The translations under genes were made by a program, and so were the position numbers. A DNA stretch of 64,000 nucleotides, from positions 3,534,001 to 3,598,000 of the forward strand of contig CBDCVN010000013.1 of assembly GCA_965223045.1 (NCBI GenBank), given 5' to 3'. Origin of the DNA: CBDCVN01 sp965223045. Lineage in GTDB: Bacteria; Deinococcota; Deinococci; Deinococcales; Trueperaceae. The notes beneath the pieces were generated by a model. The model saw nothing but the letters and a program-made list of their open reading frames with translations, did no database searches and was not told where the DNA came from. Of the stretch, positions 18,149 through 27,600 are shown in pieces (position 1 is the stretch's first letter; every line of letters begins with the position of its first letter).

Positions 18149-18502
18149 TTTATAGAAATATTTGAGTTGCTCGAGCCTAAAACAATGGCAATACCAAAAG
18201 ACAAATAAGAAATTATTTGATGATTTAATGGCTTAGTAACTCATTAGCTTTTTGCAGGTAAGTTAAATACTAAATACAACCACAATACAACCACAAAACA
18301 TCTTTAAACATATTTTATCAAGATTTAGGATAATTGTATTTTTAAACTCCGTTCTAGAACACAAGTTTTTATCAGGGTTTAACATAATTTATCTTAATTT
18401 TGCCCACCCACAGCTCATAATCGTGAGGTCGAGAGTTCAAGTCTCTCCATCGCTACCACAGAAAAAGCCGTTAGGAACAGTCTAAAATAGAAATGAGGTT
18501 TC
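18149..18502. other. Intergenic stretch with a tRNA fragment
   Basis: AT-rich and without a gene apart from the tRNA 3' half at 18413-18458. A direct repeat ACAACCACAA-T/A-A lies near 18275-18298, where arm-type integrase sites are often found. The palindrome GTTCTAGAAC occurs at 18351-18360. Confidence 0.5.
18413..18458 (+). tRNA. tRNA-Met 3' half, probable integrase attachment site
   Basis: The sequence begins in the anticodon loop, CTCATAA (anticodon CAT at 18416-18418). It continues with the 3' anticodon stem TCGTG, the T arm GAGAG-TTCAAGT-CTCTC, the acceptor 3' strand CATCGCT, discriminator A and CCA at 18456-18458. The bases before 18413 do not pair to make a D arm or 5' acceptor, so this is not a full tRNA gene. 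It is what integration into a tRNA-Met gene leaves at the far end of an island, and an integrase gene lies 45 bases away. Confidence 0.75.
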
Positions 18503-19429
18503 TTAATTGAGCCTCATTTCTTTGCTTTCATGTGCCGTTTGTGTGCCAACCCTTTCAAAGATAATATTTTCAAGCTTTTCTGCACTCTCTTGTTGCATGT
18601 TAGGTAAAACGTGTGAGTAAGTATCTAGAGTAAGCTGAATACTCGAGTGCCCTAATCTCTCACTGACAATCTTTGGATGTACACCAGCTTGTAAAAGTAA
18701 TGTAGCTTGAGTATGGCGTAAATCATAAAGCCTAATGTCTGGAAGTCCTGCCTTTTTAAGTATGGGCTTGAAATGCCTAGTAGTAACATTGCGCTCATTA
18801 AGAGGAGTATCATTTTGACTTGGAAAAATAAGTTCACTTTCCCAAGGCTGTGATTCCTTATGCTCTAGAAGCATCTTAGTAAGACTTGTGGGAATAGTAA
18901 TGTTCCTAAAACCACGTTGAGTTTTCGGTGGTTTGAAACCATGACCTTTTTTCAAACGTCCCCAACTACGTTGCACCGTAATGATGTCTTTTGTAGGGTC
19001 AAAATCTGTCCATTTTAAAGCTAATACTTCACCTATTCTCATTCCTGTACTTACCATAACTGTAAAAAGCACATAATGAGGATCAAGCTTTGCATGCTCA
19101 AGAAAACGTTGTACCTCCTTTTCTGAAAGACATTTCATCTCTGTCTTACGTTGTTTAGGTAAATCAACATATTGAGCAGGGTTTTGAGTTAACATGCGCC
19201 ACTTCACTCCTTGAGTAAGGGCATTAGAAAAAACAGTATGTGTACTCAACTTTTGCAGTGAGGCCTTTGCGATGTCAGGAAAACGAAAATAGGCTAATAT
19301 CCGATAAAGCAAATTGTTACTAATCTTCACATTATGAATAACACCTCCTAAAATGTATAAACACACCGTGGAGGTGATTATATGGTACCCCTGCTTGATT
19401 ACCCTGAAGTTGTTAAGCATTATGAACAT
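18503..19429 (-). CDS. Tyrosine recombinase (integrase), N-terminus lost to an IS insertion
   Basis: The open frame gives 308 residues. From about residue 60 on it is a typical phage-type integrase: LSTHTVFSNALTQGVKWRML (end of the SAM-like core-binding domain), VSTGMRIGEVLALKWTDF (catalytic Arg), LYDLRHTQATLLLQAG (second Arg region), LGHSSIQLTLDTYSHVL (His and the nucleophile Tyr). The first 35 or so residues are antisense sequence of the IS701-type element starting near 19340, so the arm-binding domain and most of the core-binding domain are missing. Its stop lies 45 bases from a tRNA-Met 3' half, the expected position of an island integrase. It is probably not functional. Confidence 0.82.
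   Translation of the reverse strand: MFIMLNNFRVIKQGYHIITSTVCLYILGGVIHNVKISNNLLYRILAYFRFPDIAKASLQKLSTHTVFSNALTQGVKWRMLTQNPAQYVDLPKQRKTEMKCLSEKEVQRFLEHAKLDPHYVLFTVMVSTGMRIGEVLALKWTDFDPTKDIITVQRSWGRLKKGHGFKPPKTQRGFRNITIPTSLTKMLLEHKESQPWESELIFPSQNDTPLNERNVTTRHFKPILKKAGLPDIRLYDLRHTQATLLLQAGVHPKIVSERLGHSSIQLTLDTYSHVLPNMQQESAEKLENIIFERVGTQTAHESKEMRLN
19342..19376 (+). promoter_or_regulatory. Hairpin able to hide the IS701 transposase ribosome site
   Basis: CACCTCC at 19342-19348 is the reverse complement of the ribosome-binding site GGAGGTG at 19370-19376, which lies six bases before the transposase ATG at 19382. The pairing extends outwards with ATAA/TTAT. A transcript reading in from the flanking DNA would fold and mask the site, a known way for insertion sequences to limit expression from outside promoters. 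Confidence 0.5.
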
Positions 19430-20791
19430 TTCTTTAAAGATATTTTCTCTGATTCAGCCATGACACAGTTCAAACGTTATATAAGTGGACTTATTGTTTC
19501 AGAAAACAAAACCGTTGAGGGGATTAATCGCTTGATTATTTTTGAGAACCGTGATCAAAGCAGCCTTAATCGCTTGTTAAACAAAAGCCCTTTTAGTGAA
19601 GAGAAACTAAACCAAAAACGTTTAGACCTTTTAGCAAGTCTGGAAGGTACTCGTTTCAAACCTAAAGGTGTGTTAAGTATAGATGATACTTTGCTTGAGC
19701 ATTATGGCAAACACTTTAAAGGCATAGCAAAACTTTATGATTCTAGTAAAGGATGCCATGTTTGGGCGCACCATTTGGTAGGGTTACACTATAGTGACGA
19801 TCAAACTGACTATCCAGTAGAATTTGAATTATGGAAACCCGCTGACCTTGAGAAAATAGAGGAGGGGCTGCCAGAGCTAGGTATTCCCATCAAGGAAAGT
19901 AAGCTAGAACTGAAAAAGACTAATGAAGCAAAATGGCGACAGTACTTGATAAGATTATGGAGAAGGCATCAAAACAAAGATGGTGTCACAGATTTGTATG
20001 AAAGCAAGTTTCACATTGCAAAAAGATTGCTATCTAAATGGAAGGAAAGTAATCCAAGGATGAAACTGCCTATAGTATTTGATAAATGGTATACAGCAGC
20101 TCCTTTTTGTCGTTTCATTGACAAGGAACTTAAACTTCCCTATGTAGGAACACTTTGTGCAGATGATAAAGTAATTGTAAATGGGCAAGAAGAAACAATT
20201 AAAGACTTCAGTCAGAGACTTAAAAAAGAGCATTTCGATAATTTAAGTGAGGAGAAGAAGCCAGTTTTCCGTAAAATAACCATTTCCTACAAGGGAAAGA
20301 AAGAAAGGTACTACAGTTTTTGTTGCACGATTAAGGTTAAGAATTTTGGGAAGCAAAGATTAGTTATCAATTACAGAGAGGAAGAATTGAAGGGTGAGCC
20401 ATATGCATTAATTTCAAATTGCTTAAAATGGCAATCAGCAGGAATAACAAGAATCAGACGCCATAGGTGGCCAATTGAAGTATATCATGAAGAAGGTAAG
20501 GCAGAAGGTTTGGACCAGTATCAGGTACGGGATATTGAAGCGATATGCAGACATATTAGCTTTGTTGCCGTAGTTTACAGCTTATTGCGAGCCATACCTC
20601 ATGATCAGGACCTCTTAAAAAAGCTTCAAAATCAACTCAAGGTAGAAATTGAAGGTAGTAACTCCCATTGGTGTCGAGTAGCAAAAGCACAGAGCTTGTG
20701 GAGTTTGGCAAGTTTCATAAGTGCTGGATTAGTAAAAGGGCAAACACTTGAAAGTTTGATGGCACCTATTTTAGCTGCTGTCTGCTACTAG
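19382..20791 (+). CDS. IS701/IS4-like DDE transposase
   Basis: This is a full-length 469-residue protein with a strong GGAGGTG site. KGVLSIDDTLLEHYGKHFKG gives the first acidic residue, LPIVFDKWYTAAPFCRF the second, and RRHRWPIEVYHEEGKAEGLD the glutamate of the IS701-type DDE core. The C-terminus (HISFVAVVYSLLRAIPHD) is helical. It interrupts the 5' part of the integrase gene on the left. On the right it abuts a degraded transposase. Terminal repeats could not be placed with certainty. Confidence 0.85.
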   Translation: MVPLLDYPEVVKHYEHFFKDIFSDSAMTQFKRYISGLIVSENKTVEGINRLIIFENRDQSSLNRLLNKSPFSEEKLNQKRLDLLASLEGTRFKPKGVLSIDDTLLEHYGKHFKGIAKLYDSSKGCHVWAHHLVGLHYSDDQTDYPVEFELWKPADLEKIEEGLPELGIPIKESKLELKKTNEAKWRQYLIRLWRRHQNKDGVTDLYESKFHIAKRLLSKWKESNPRMKLPIVFDKWYTAAPFCRFIDKELKLPYVGTLCADDKVIVNGQEETIKDFSQRLKKEHFDNLSEEKKPVFRKITISYKGKKERYYSFCCTIKVKNFGKQRLVINYREEELKGEPYALISNCLKWQSAGITRIRRHRWPIEVYHEEGKAEGLDQYQVRDIEAICRHISFVAVVYSLLRAIPHDQDLLKKLQNQLKVEIEGSNSHWCRVAKAQSLWSLASFISAGLVKGQTLESLMAPILAAVCY

Positions 20792-20872
20792 AAAGCGTTT
20801 ATTTAAAAATCCAATTGCTTTTTGAGTCCTTTTTAATTTACTATTTAGGTCTTTTAGGTTTTCTTTGTTCCT

Positions 20873-21607
20873 TTACTGATGATTTTTCCTTTGAGAATTG
20901 CTATAATTAGTTGAGTGAACTAATATTACTAACATACTCACTACTGCCAAAGTTGAGATACTTGTTTCCTTTTCTTGGAAAGTAATATTGTTAGTTGTCT
21001 TTATCCTTCCTACAAATGGTATTCCTTCTTCTTTGAGTTCCTTTAGGGCAGGACGAGCTGTTATTCCTCCATCAAACACTACTGCTTTGATCTTTAGGGC
21101 TTTATTTGCTTTCCTAGTCAATTCTAGCATTAATTCACTGGGTGTTAGTGATCTGTATCTATTACTTGCCATTTCATTGTATAGGTAACCTTTAAACCCT
21201 AAAGGATAGGGGCATTTTTGCTTGTCTGTCCATACTAAGGCTGCATCTGCAAAACCCAGACCCAGAGCTACAGTATTGCCACTGTAGTACTTGTTCAACC
21301 CTTCAATATTCCAACCTTGGTGTTCACTAGTAAGGATATCAATGGCAAGATAAGCATTGTTTGGGGCAGTGTTAAGGCGTTTCTTAAAGCCTGTACTATC
21401 AGCATGTTTGTCTTGAGAAAGCAGTCTACAAGCATGTTTAATACTACAAGGAAGTAAATCATGCTTATACATTTGACGTAACGTTTTATGCTTAAGGGTA
21501 AGTAAGCCTTTCTGATAACCTTTTTCGAAAGAATTACAGGTATCATTGACATGACTTTTTAAATCATTCTTTTGAGTATAACTGTGCTGGATGTAGTAAA
21601 CAAGTTA
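20873..21607 (-). pseudogene. Degraded DDE transposase fragment
   Basis: The open frame reads from about 21607 to a stop at 20873. It contains AYLAIDILTSEHQGWNIEGL and IKAVVFDGGITARPALKELK, which look like the two Asp-containing strands of a DDE transposase. No catalytic Glu region is left. The frame has no plausible start and its C-terminus degenerates (NYSNSQRKNHQ, stop), with more coding-like sequence beyond the stop to about 20800. It seems truncated on both sides, on the downstream side by the IS701-type element. The family is not identified. Confidence 0.55.
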
Positions 21608-22224
21608 AAGAAAGATGATTTTATCTTGAAGATATTTGAAAGAAAAGTCGTGAAAATTATTCGTTTTTGAGAAATGGTTTATAGATGCAAAGAGGTTATA
21701 AATATGTTACCCACAAGAAAAAGTAAAGATTGATTCTTATGCGCTTTTACCAAGTCCTATTCAGTATATTTTTTTAGATTGTTGTTTTGAAAGTAATTAC
21801 TCCTTGGTTTAAATTTCAACCAAAAAATCAAGAAAGCTTAAGATTGTCTCAAAAGGTGATTATGGAGACACATTGTCAGGGAAGCATATCAAAAATTGCC
21901 TTTAAAATACAATGTGAGGTAAGCCAATCTCTAATATCCTCAAGCCCAGTGAAGAGTTTTAGTGTCTAATCCGAGTTTTAGTCAACTTGGACAGTGTATT
22001 CTATCTCTAAAAAATACCCGATGGTGACCGAACTTCCTGCTCTATTGTCTATTGATAATACCGTTCTGCAAAGTAATATTTTTTCATGTCAAACTCTTGA
22101 ATAAACCTGCCCAATGGGTGAAGGAGAAATACTTTCACAGCATAGGCTGAAGTTTATTTATAAATACTATAGCTAGACCTCTCCCTCACGCCAATAATCC
22201 TGTTTTAGGGGTACATCGTTCTGT
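21608..22224. other. Decayed sequence between two elements
   Basis: No intact gene is visible in these 617 bases. They hold copy 2 of the 81-base repeat (22019-22099) and a short open frame at 21787-21969 without family similarity. The sequence is AT-rich and reads like eroded mobile DNA. Confidence 0.5.
22019..22099 (+). repeat. Dispersed repeat, copy 2 (partner at 12415-12495)
   Basis: This is the second copy of the 81-base repeat, lying in decayed sequence between a transposase remnant and the IS1634-type element. The open frame MVTELPALL ... IFSCQTL is kept in the same register as in copy 1, and most differences lie at positions that keep hydrophobic residues. Confidence 0.55.
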
Positions 22225-23958
22225 CTACATTTCTATAGCTTCAAGTAGGTCATATGCTCTTTGCTGTTGCTTATTCGCTATAGTGTCTACTTTTACTAAA
22301 TTTGCATCCTCCTCTCCTTTGTAATTGCAAGTATTTCTTACTATGCTACTTAGATCCGATAGTAATGTCTGAAAACTGTGAACTTTACTACCATCTTCTA
22401 ATTTTTTAGTCTTTGTTTTTGCTAATGCCTTCTTTGACCTTGCCGCTCTTTTCACGGGGTTACTTTCCTCTTTTTTACCTTTTTCTTCATCAGCAAATAA
22501 TATTGACCTCCATGCCTCCATCATATGCCACTTCACGTTGTAAGCTAGCATGCACAAGAATATGTGTCCCCTTACTCGTTGCTCCATATGGTGATATATT
22601 GGTCTTAATTCCAAATCTACACTTTTTATCGACCTAAATCCCTGTTCTACATCACTTAATCCTTTGTAATTCCTGATTACTTCTTTTGTATCCACTTTCT
22701 CCTTTGTTAGACTTGTTCTTATTACATATATCCCATCTAACTCGCTTTCCTTCTTTACTTTCTCTTCGTCTATCTCAAAATTTAGCCTTGCTGGTGTTAT
22801 CTTTAACTTAATGTGCTTTGCTACTTTATATTTGTTGACTACTCTTCCTACTCGCACTCCTATTTCCCCTTTCCCTCTTACACTTCCTTTCTTTACCATC
22901 TCCTTTATCTTCTCTAACTCTTCTTTTGTTGCTTTTAGCAAATCTTGTCGCTTTTTCCCTTTCCACTCCGCTACTTCTCTATTACAGCACCCTATCAATC
23001 TCTCTTTTTCATATTCTTGATCTTTAAACTCTAAATATTCTTCTTTCTTCAATTCTTCTATATTCAAATTCCCACTTTCTATCAGCTTTTTTATACTTGC
23101 TGCCTTCAATACTGCTATCCAACCTACTCCCTCTTCTTTTTTTAACTCTTCTATCTGTTTTTTCCCTATTACTCCTCTGTCTCCTACGATCACTATTTCT
23201 TTTATTCCAAATTCCTCTTTTAGCTCTTTTATCATTGGTTTTAGTATCTTTGACTCTGTGTAATTGCCCTCGTACACCCTAGTTACTATTGGACATCCCC
23301 TTTTGTCCGTCAGCAATGTGTAATTTACTTGCTTTTTCCCTCTCTTTTTATCTTTATTCTGTCCCCATTTTGCTAATGGACATTCCTCTCCTTCAAAATA
23401 ACTTGAACTCATGTCATACATTAATACTTTCTCCCCTTTGACATGCCTATTTGTTAATTTCTTTTCTATATATCCTTGCCTTGCTTCCAACCATTCAATT
23501 ACCTTACACACTTCTTCTTCCCTTGCTTTCCTTACTTCTAGCATTTCTGGTAAAGTTGTTGTTTCCCACCATCTTATTGTTGCTAATTTACTATTTGGTG
23601 CTAGTATCCTTGCTGCTATCAATGCTTCTACTAAGTTTCTTTCTTGTGTGGCACGACTTGCTATTAACTTCTTAAACTCTAGTTTCTCCATAGCTTTTAT
23701 TACTGCTTTTACATGTCCATGATGCTTAGATTCAATCACTTCAAAAGCTTGATCTATAGGTACAAACTGCTTACCCTTTAAACAGCTTCGGATCATTTCT
23801 ATAATTTCATCACCTAGTGGACTTAGGTTTGCTAGGGTTTCTTTTTTTACCTTGCCATCTTTACGATAAGAACGTCTCAGTAAGTAAGATTTATAAGTTT
23901 TTCCTTTATACTGGCGAGTGCTTGTAGCTACATGCATCCCAGAAGACCTATTCCTCAT
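22225..23958 (-). CDS. IS1634-family transposase
   Basis: This 577-residue protein carries the N-terminal pattern of this family (YKSYLLRRSYRKDGKVKKET, LANLSPLGDEIIEMI). The catalytic core includes KVLMYDMSSSYFEGEECPLA (first Asp) and IVIVGDRGVIGKKQIEELKK (second Asp). NYKGLSDVEQGFRSIKSVDL supplies the Glu, and RVRGHIFLCMLAYNV is the family's signature. The reading frame is complete and rich in Lys and Glu. The composition is more skewed than the surrounding housekeeping genes and it contains no GCTCGAGC octamer, consistent with recent arrival. The element ends were not resolved. Confidence 0.9.
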   Translation of the reverse strand: MRNRSSGMHVATSTRQYKGKTYKSYLLRRSYRKDGKVKKETLANLSPLGDEIIEMIRSCLKGKQFVPIDQAFEVIESKHHGHVKAVIKAMEKLEFKKLIASRATQERNLVEALIAARILAPNSKLATIRWWETTTLPEMLEVRKAREEEVCKVIEWLEARQGYIEKKLTNRHVKGEKVLMYDMSSSYFEGEECPLAKWGQNKDKKRGKKQVNYTLLTDKRGCPIVTRVYEGNYTESKILKPMIKELKEEFGIKEIVIVGDRGVIGKKQIEELKKEEGVGWIAVLKAASIKKLIESGNLNIEELKKEEYLEFKDQEYEKERLIGCCNREVAEWKGKKRQDLLKATKEELEKIKEMVKKGSVRGKGEIGVRVGRVVNKYKVAKHIKLKITPARLNFEIDEEKVKKESELDGIYVIRTSLTKEKVDTKEVIRNYKGLSDVEQGFRSIKSVDLELRPIYHHMEQRVRGHIFLCMLAYNVKWHMMEAWRSILFADEEKGKKEESNPVKRAARSKKALAKTKTKKLEDGSKVHSFQTLLSDLSSIVRNTCNYKGEEDANLVKVDTIANKQQQRAYDLLEAIEM

Positions 23959-24041
23959 AGCTAAAGTACAGGATAGCAGATTTTGACAATTAATTCAACT
24001 TTTAGTGTCTACAGTATTGCACCCTAAATTACCCATTTGCA

Positions 24042-24566
24042 TTGTGTAGAAAGATGCTAACGCCGATTTTGATCAATAAACTTCAGATAGGAACAGAGAA
24101 TTGGATATTTGCCACCTATGAAACAACTAAAGAAGGAAAACCAAGGCTAACACGCCTTTGTAAAGCAAGCAAAACACCTATCAAAAGACATACCAAAATA
24201 AAGGGTGAGGCAAATCCTTATGATCCTGCTTGGGAAACCTACTTTGAGGCACGCCTTAAAAGAAAGTTAAGCGATAGTTGGCAAGGACGAAAGATGCTGC
24301 TAAACCTCTGGCGTAACCAAGAGGGAAAGTGTTTGGTATGTAGACAAGCTATTTCTAAGAGAACTGGTTGGCATGTTCACCATATCTTAGAGAAAGCTAA
24401 TGGTGGGAGTGACGCTGCTTCTAATTTAGTTATGTTACATCCCAATTGTCATATGCAAGTACATAACCGAGGTTTAATTGTTGTAAAACCGATTCCTACT
24501 GTGCAAGCTAGGGATTTTAAGAGGCTTGAGCCAATCTGCGGTGAAAGTCGCTCGGATGGTTCTTAG
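24042..24566 (+). pseudogene. Group II intron protein, C-terminal HNH part only
   Basis: The 174-residue frame lacks a reverse transcriptase domain. It begins like the end of an intron maturase (KPRLTRLCKASKTPIKRHTK, GEANPYDPAWETYFEARLKR). It then has an HNH endonuclease: GKCLVCRQAI, WHVHHILEKANGGSDAASNL and LHPNCHMQVHN, with both Cys pairs and the HH and H residues. It ends within the intron's domain V, exactly as full-length intron ORFs do. The 5' 2 kb or so of the intron (ribozyme domains I-III and the RT) are gone, probably removed with the insertion of the IS1634-type element just to the left. Confidence 0.82.
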
Positions 24567-24601
24567 GGGACGGGGTGCTGGTAACAGCACCTTGTTACCC
24601 G
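24528..24601 (+). ncRNA. Group II intron 3' end: domain V and domain VI region
   Basis: Domain V is visible at 24528-24562: GAGCCAAUC ... GCGGUGAAAGUCGC ... GGAUGGUUC, with the catalytic AGC near the 5' side and the GAAA tetraloop. The next 40 bases form a domain VI-like hairpin (GGTGCT-GGTAAC-AGCACC) and end TTGTTACCCGAC, as intron 3' ends do. It is followed by GGGACTCCCC. Without its 5' domains the intron cannot splice. Confidence 0.8.
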
Positions 24602-24675
24602 ACGGGACTCCCCTAATTTTTTGTTAGCTCAGGTTATCCAGCTCGAGTACCTATAAGACTTTGATTGCCATGTTT

Positions 24676-27600
24676 CTAATTTCTCTGCGCGTTCTCAGGA
24701 GTTTCCATGTCTATAGCTAGTTGACGCTTTTTGACTGCTATAAGCAATACCTCTCCTATAACTTCATCATCCATAACCAATTGTGCTGTTTGCTCTTTTG
24801 GTTGTGACCCAACCTGCCAATTACCCTGCCAAGTATAACCATCTTCTGATGTAAGAGAAATACTCTCTCCACTCTCTAAAGTTAACAAGCCCTGATCTGC
24901 TTTAAAAAGAGTAGTTATCTCTATATTAAAAACTTCTAGTACATTAGCAACAAAGCGTACATTTTCAAAAGGTCTTTTTCTTACAACATTAACAAAAACT
25001 TTTTGCTCTTTAACTTTTTCATTGCCTCTGTAGGCTGTTATAGGGAAAAGTAATGGGCCAATAGATGTATTTAATGGAATACGTAACATAGTAAACCAGC
25101 TTTGATCATTCTTTTGGAAATCTATAGTCTTGTCAAAAAAATCTATTTTTAGATTATCCACCTGACCACTAACCGATACTGTAAAACTCACTTCAGCACC
25201 TGCTGAAACAGCGTTAGGAGATGCTGTTGGAATTATAGCAACATCATCACTATCAAAGGTAACAACATCTAACTTACGCTCTGGTACTGCTGCCCCCAAA
25301 GTTACTAAAGGTCTTGGTTGATCTATTGAGAGTGTAAGTTCTTGGACAGCCTTAGTAGGTTGATACTTGCCAGGCAACGAATCACTATCTATTTCTACCA
25401 AGTAATCTCCTGCAGGTAGACCTGCTATTGTTACTCTCCCATAGGCGTCTGTATAAGTAGATTTTTTAATGTGCCCTTGTAAATTAACTCGAGCATAGGA
25501 AAGTCCCCCTTCATCAGCATCAAACTTGGCATTACTATTAGCATCATCAAAAATTAGGATGTCTAGTGAAGCAACTGGTGCAAAAGGTAGATTGCGCTCA
25601 AGTTTATTATTAACCTCTACAATAACTCCCTTATCAGTTAATAGATCAACTTTGGCAGGTAAACCATCTAGAAATTGAAATTGATAGCTCCCAGCAGGCA
25701 ACTTTATGCTATAAGAGCCATCTTCAGATGTTCGAATGCTTTTGCCCCCCAAAGCCATTTTGATATTTTTTAAAGGAGGTTCATCTTCATCTTGCTGATT
25801 GTTAAAGTTTTTGTCCATAAAAGCAACCCCTCTTACTTCACCTACTTTAAGTCCTCCAAAAAGATTAATAATAGGTGGAGGAGTATCAAAGCTAAATGTC
25901 TGATTAAGGCTAAAAATTAATCCTGCTCTTATAGAGTGTTCATAGTCACCATCAAAATCAAAGAGGCTACTTCTACTACCTAAATTATAGCCTAAACCTA
26001 AGCCTACTCCATCAGTAAAAAGGTTTTCCATATTCAGGTCAAGCTTAGCTCTTTCAAAAGTACTTGTTAAATCAGTTATAGTAATCTCACGTTGATAGCC
26101 AAATTTTGTATTAATATTTTTAGTCCATTTTTGTGACCAAGCCAGACCATAGGTGTATTGAGCCGAATTTATCCCTTTTTCATTAGAATTTTTTGATTTA
26201 AAAAAAGCCTCTATATTAGCAGGACGTGCTATGTAGCGTACTTTTATCTCACCTTCCAACTCATTAAAACTTGGATCTTCATCAGGATAAAACAGCCCAT
26301 AAAAACCATTTGCTTGTACAAAGAGATTACCTCTATACTGAAAATTAAAATTGACTTCATAGTTGTGACTAATATCTTGCTCACCAATCAACGATTGAGC
26401 ATAAGTGTACCTAGCTGATACAAAAGCCAAGTTTCTAAAACCTACATTAAACTGAAAGTTGATCCTTGGACTTAATCTAATACCTAAGCTTGACTGCTCT
26501 GCAAGGTCATTACCATTTAAACTACCTGCTAAAGAAAAATTTACATTTGATAAAGGTTTAGTATGTAAAGTAGCTTCTGTATCCCAAGAGCGATTGTTTT
26601 CTGCAAGTCTTAATTCTGCCTTTGCCCTTACTCCTAAAGGGTTTATTTGACTAGTCCCCCCACCCAAGCTAAGTATGTGGCCATTTAAGTGAGGGAAGAA
26701 TGTATAACTTTGAGCAATGTCAAATGCTCCTTCATACCAGTTAAGAGATTCCACAAAAGTTAAATTGGCATCACCAATAAACTCACCATCAGCGATATGA
26801 ATAGCTGACAAAACAAACGCCAGATCAAGTCCTTCTGCTATAGAAGGTGTTTGGTATCTAGCATTAAAGTTATCTCTACGATTCCCATCATTAACCTCTG
26901 TACTTAAATTAGCTTGCAAATTTAAACTGGGTAAAAGACTACTGGCTGCTACACTTAGCCTATAGGTATTAGAGTTATTGTCTCCAAGTTTATCAAAGCG
27001 AGGAAAGTGAGATGAGATTGCCATCCTTACTGGGTTTAGAGCAAAATTAGAGCTTAAACCTATACTTGAGTTTCTAACTGTTGCACCCGCACCCCAGCTT
27101 TGACCTTGTAAGCCTACAGATAAGTAAGAAGGTGGATCACCAAAAATGTCATCCGTAGCACCTTCAAGTTCTGAACTTTGTACAGATACATCTACAAAAT
27201 CTGACAAGTTTCCAGAAAGCTCTGGCTCAAAAGCATAAAACAGTTCTGGGTTAATTTTATCATCTTCGAGGTTAGCTCTAGTGCCCAAAGTCCCACTAAC
27301 TTTAAGGTGCAGTTGAGGGTTATCGCTTGCTAGGAGACTAGTTTCACTATTACCTGTGTTCCAGTAGGTTGTTACAGTAGAAAGTTGAGTTTTAACACTA
27401 GGGTCATTCTTAGAAGATGCTTCTAAAATAACTGTTCTTCTATAACCATTTCCAGACACAGTAGTAGGCACAACTATAACACTGACAACAGCTTTTTCTT
27501 GAGGGGCTAACTGCAGCTCAGAAGGTTCAACTGCCACATCCCAATTTATTTTTTTGGTACTTAAAACTACTGAGTCCATAGCATTACCTTCATTTACAAC

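Larger units (their letters stand above)
13551..18176. repeat. Cluster of the iterated octamer GCTCGAGC
   Basis: Exact copies in this cluster lie at 13551, 13581, 13843, 14011, 15413, 16161 and 18169 (starts). Others are at 292, 41810, 47385, 47556, 49766, 61046 and 61104. Inside genes they fall in any codon register; between genes they are often followed by C-x-A. None was found in the insertion sequences. Confidence 0.7.

Noticed and set aside
18380..18458. A complete tRNA-Met gene
   Set aside because: Bases before 18413 do not form a D arm or a 5' acceptor strand pairing with CATCGCT, so only the 3' half is present.
21295..21552. Minus-strand frame of 85 residues
   Set aside because: It overlaps the better-supported transposase fragment in another frame, which carries the Asp-containing strands.
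22413..23722. Several plus-strand open frames rich in Leu, Ser and Phe
   Set aside because: They are antisense to the IS1634-type transposase, with composition typical of shadows and no domains.
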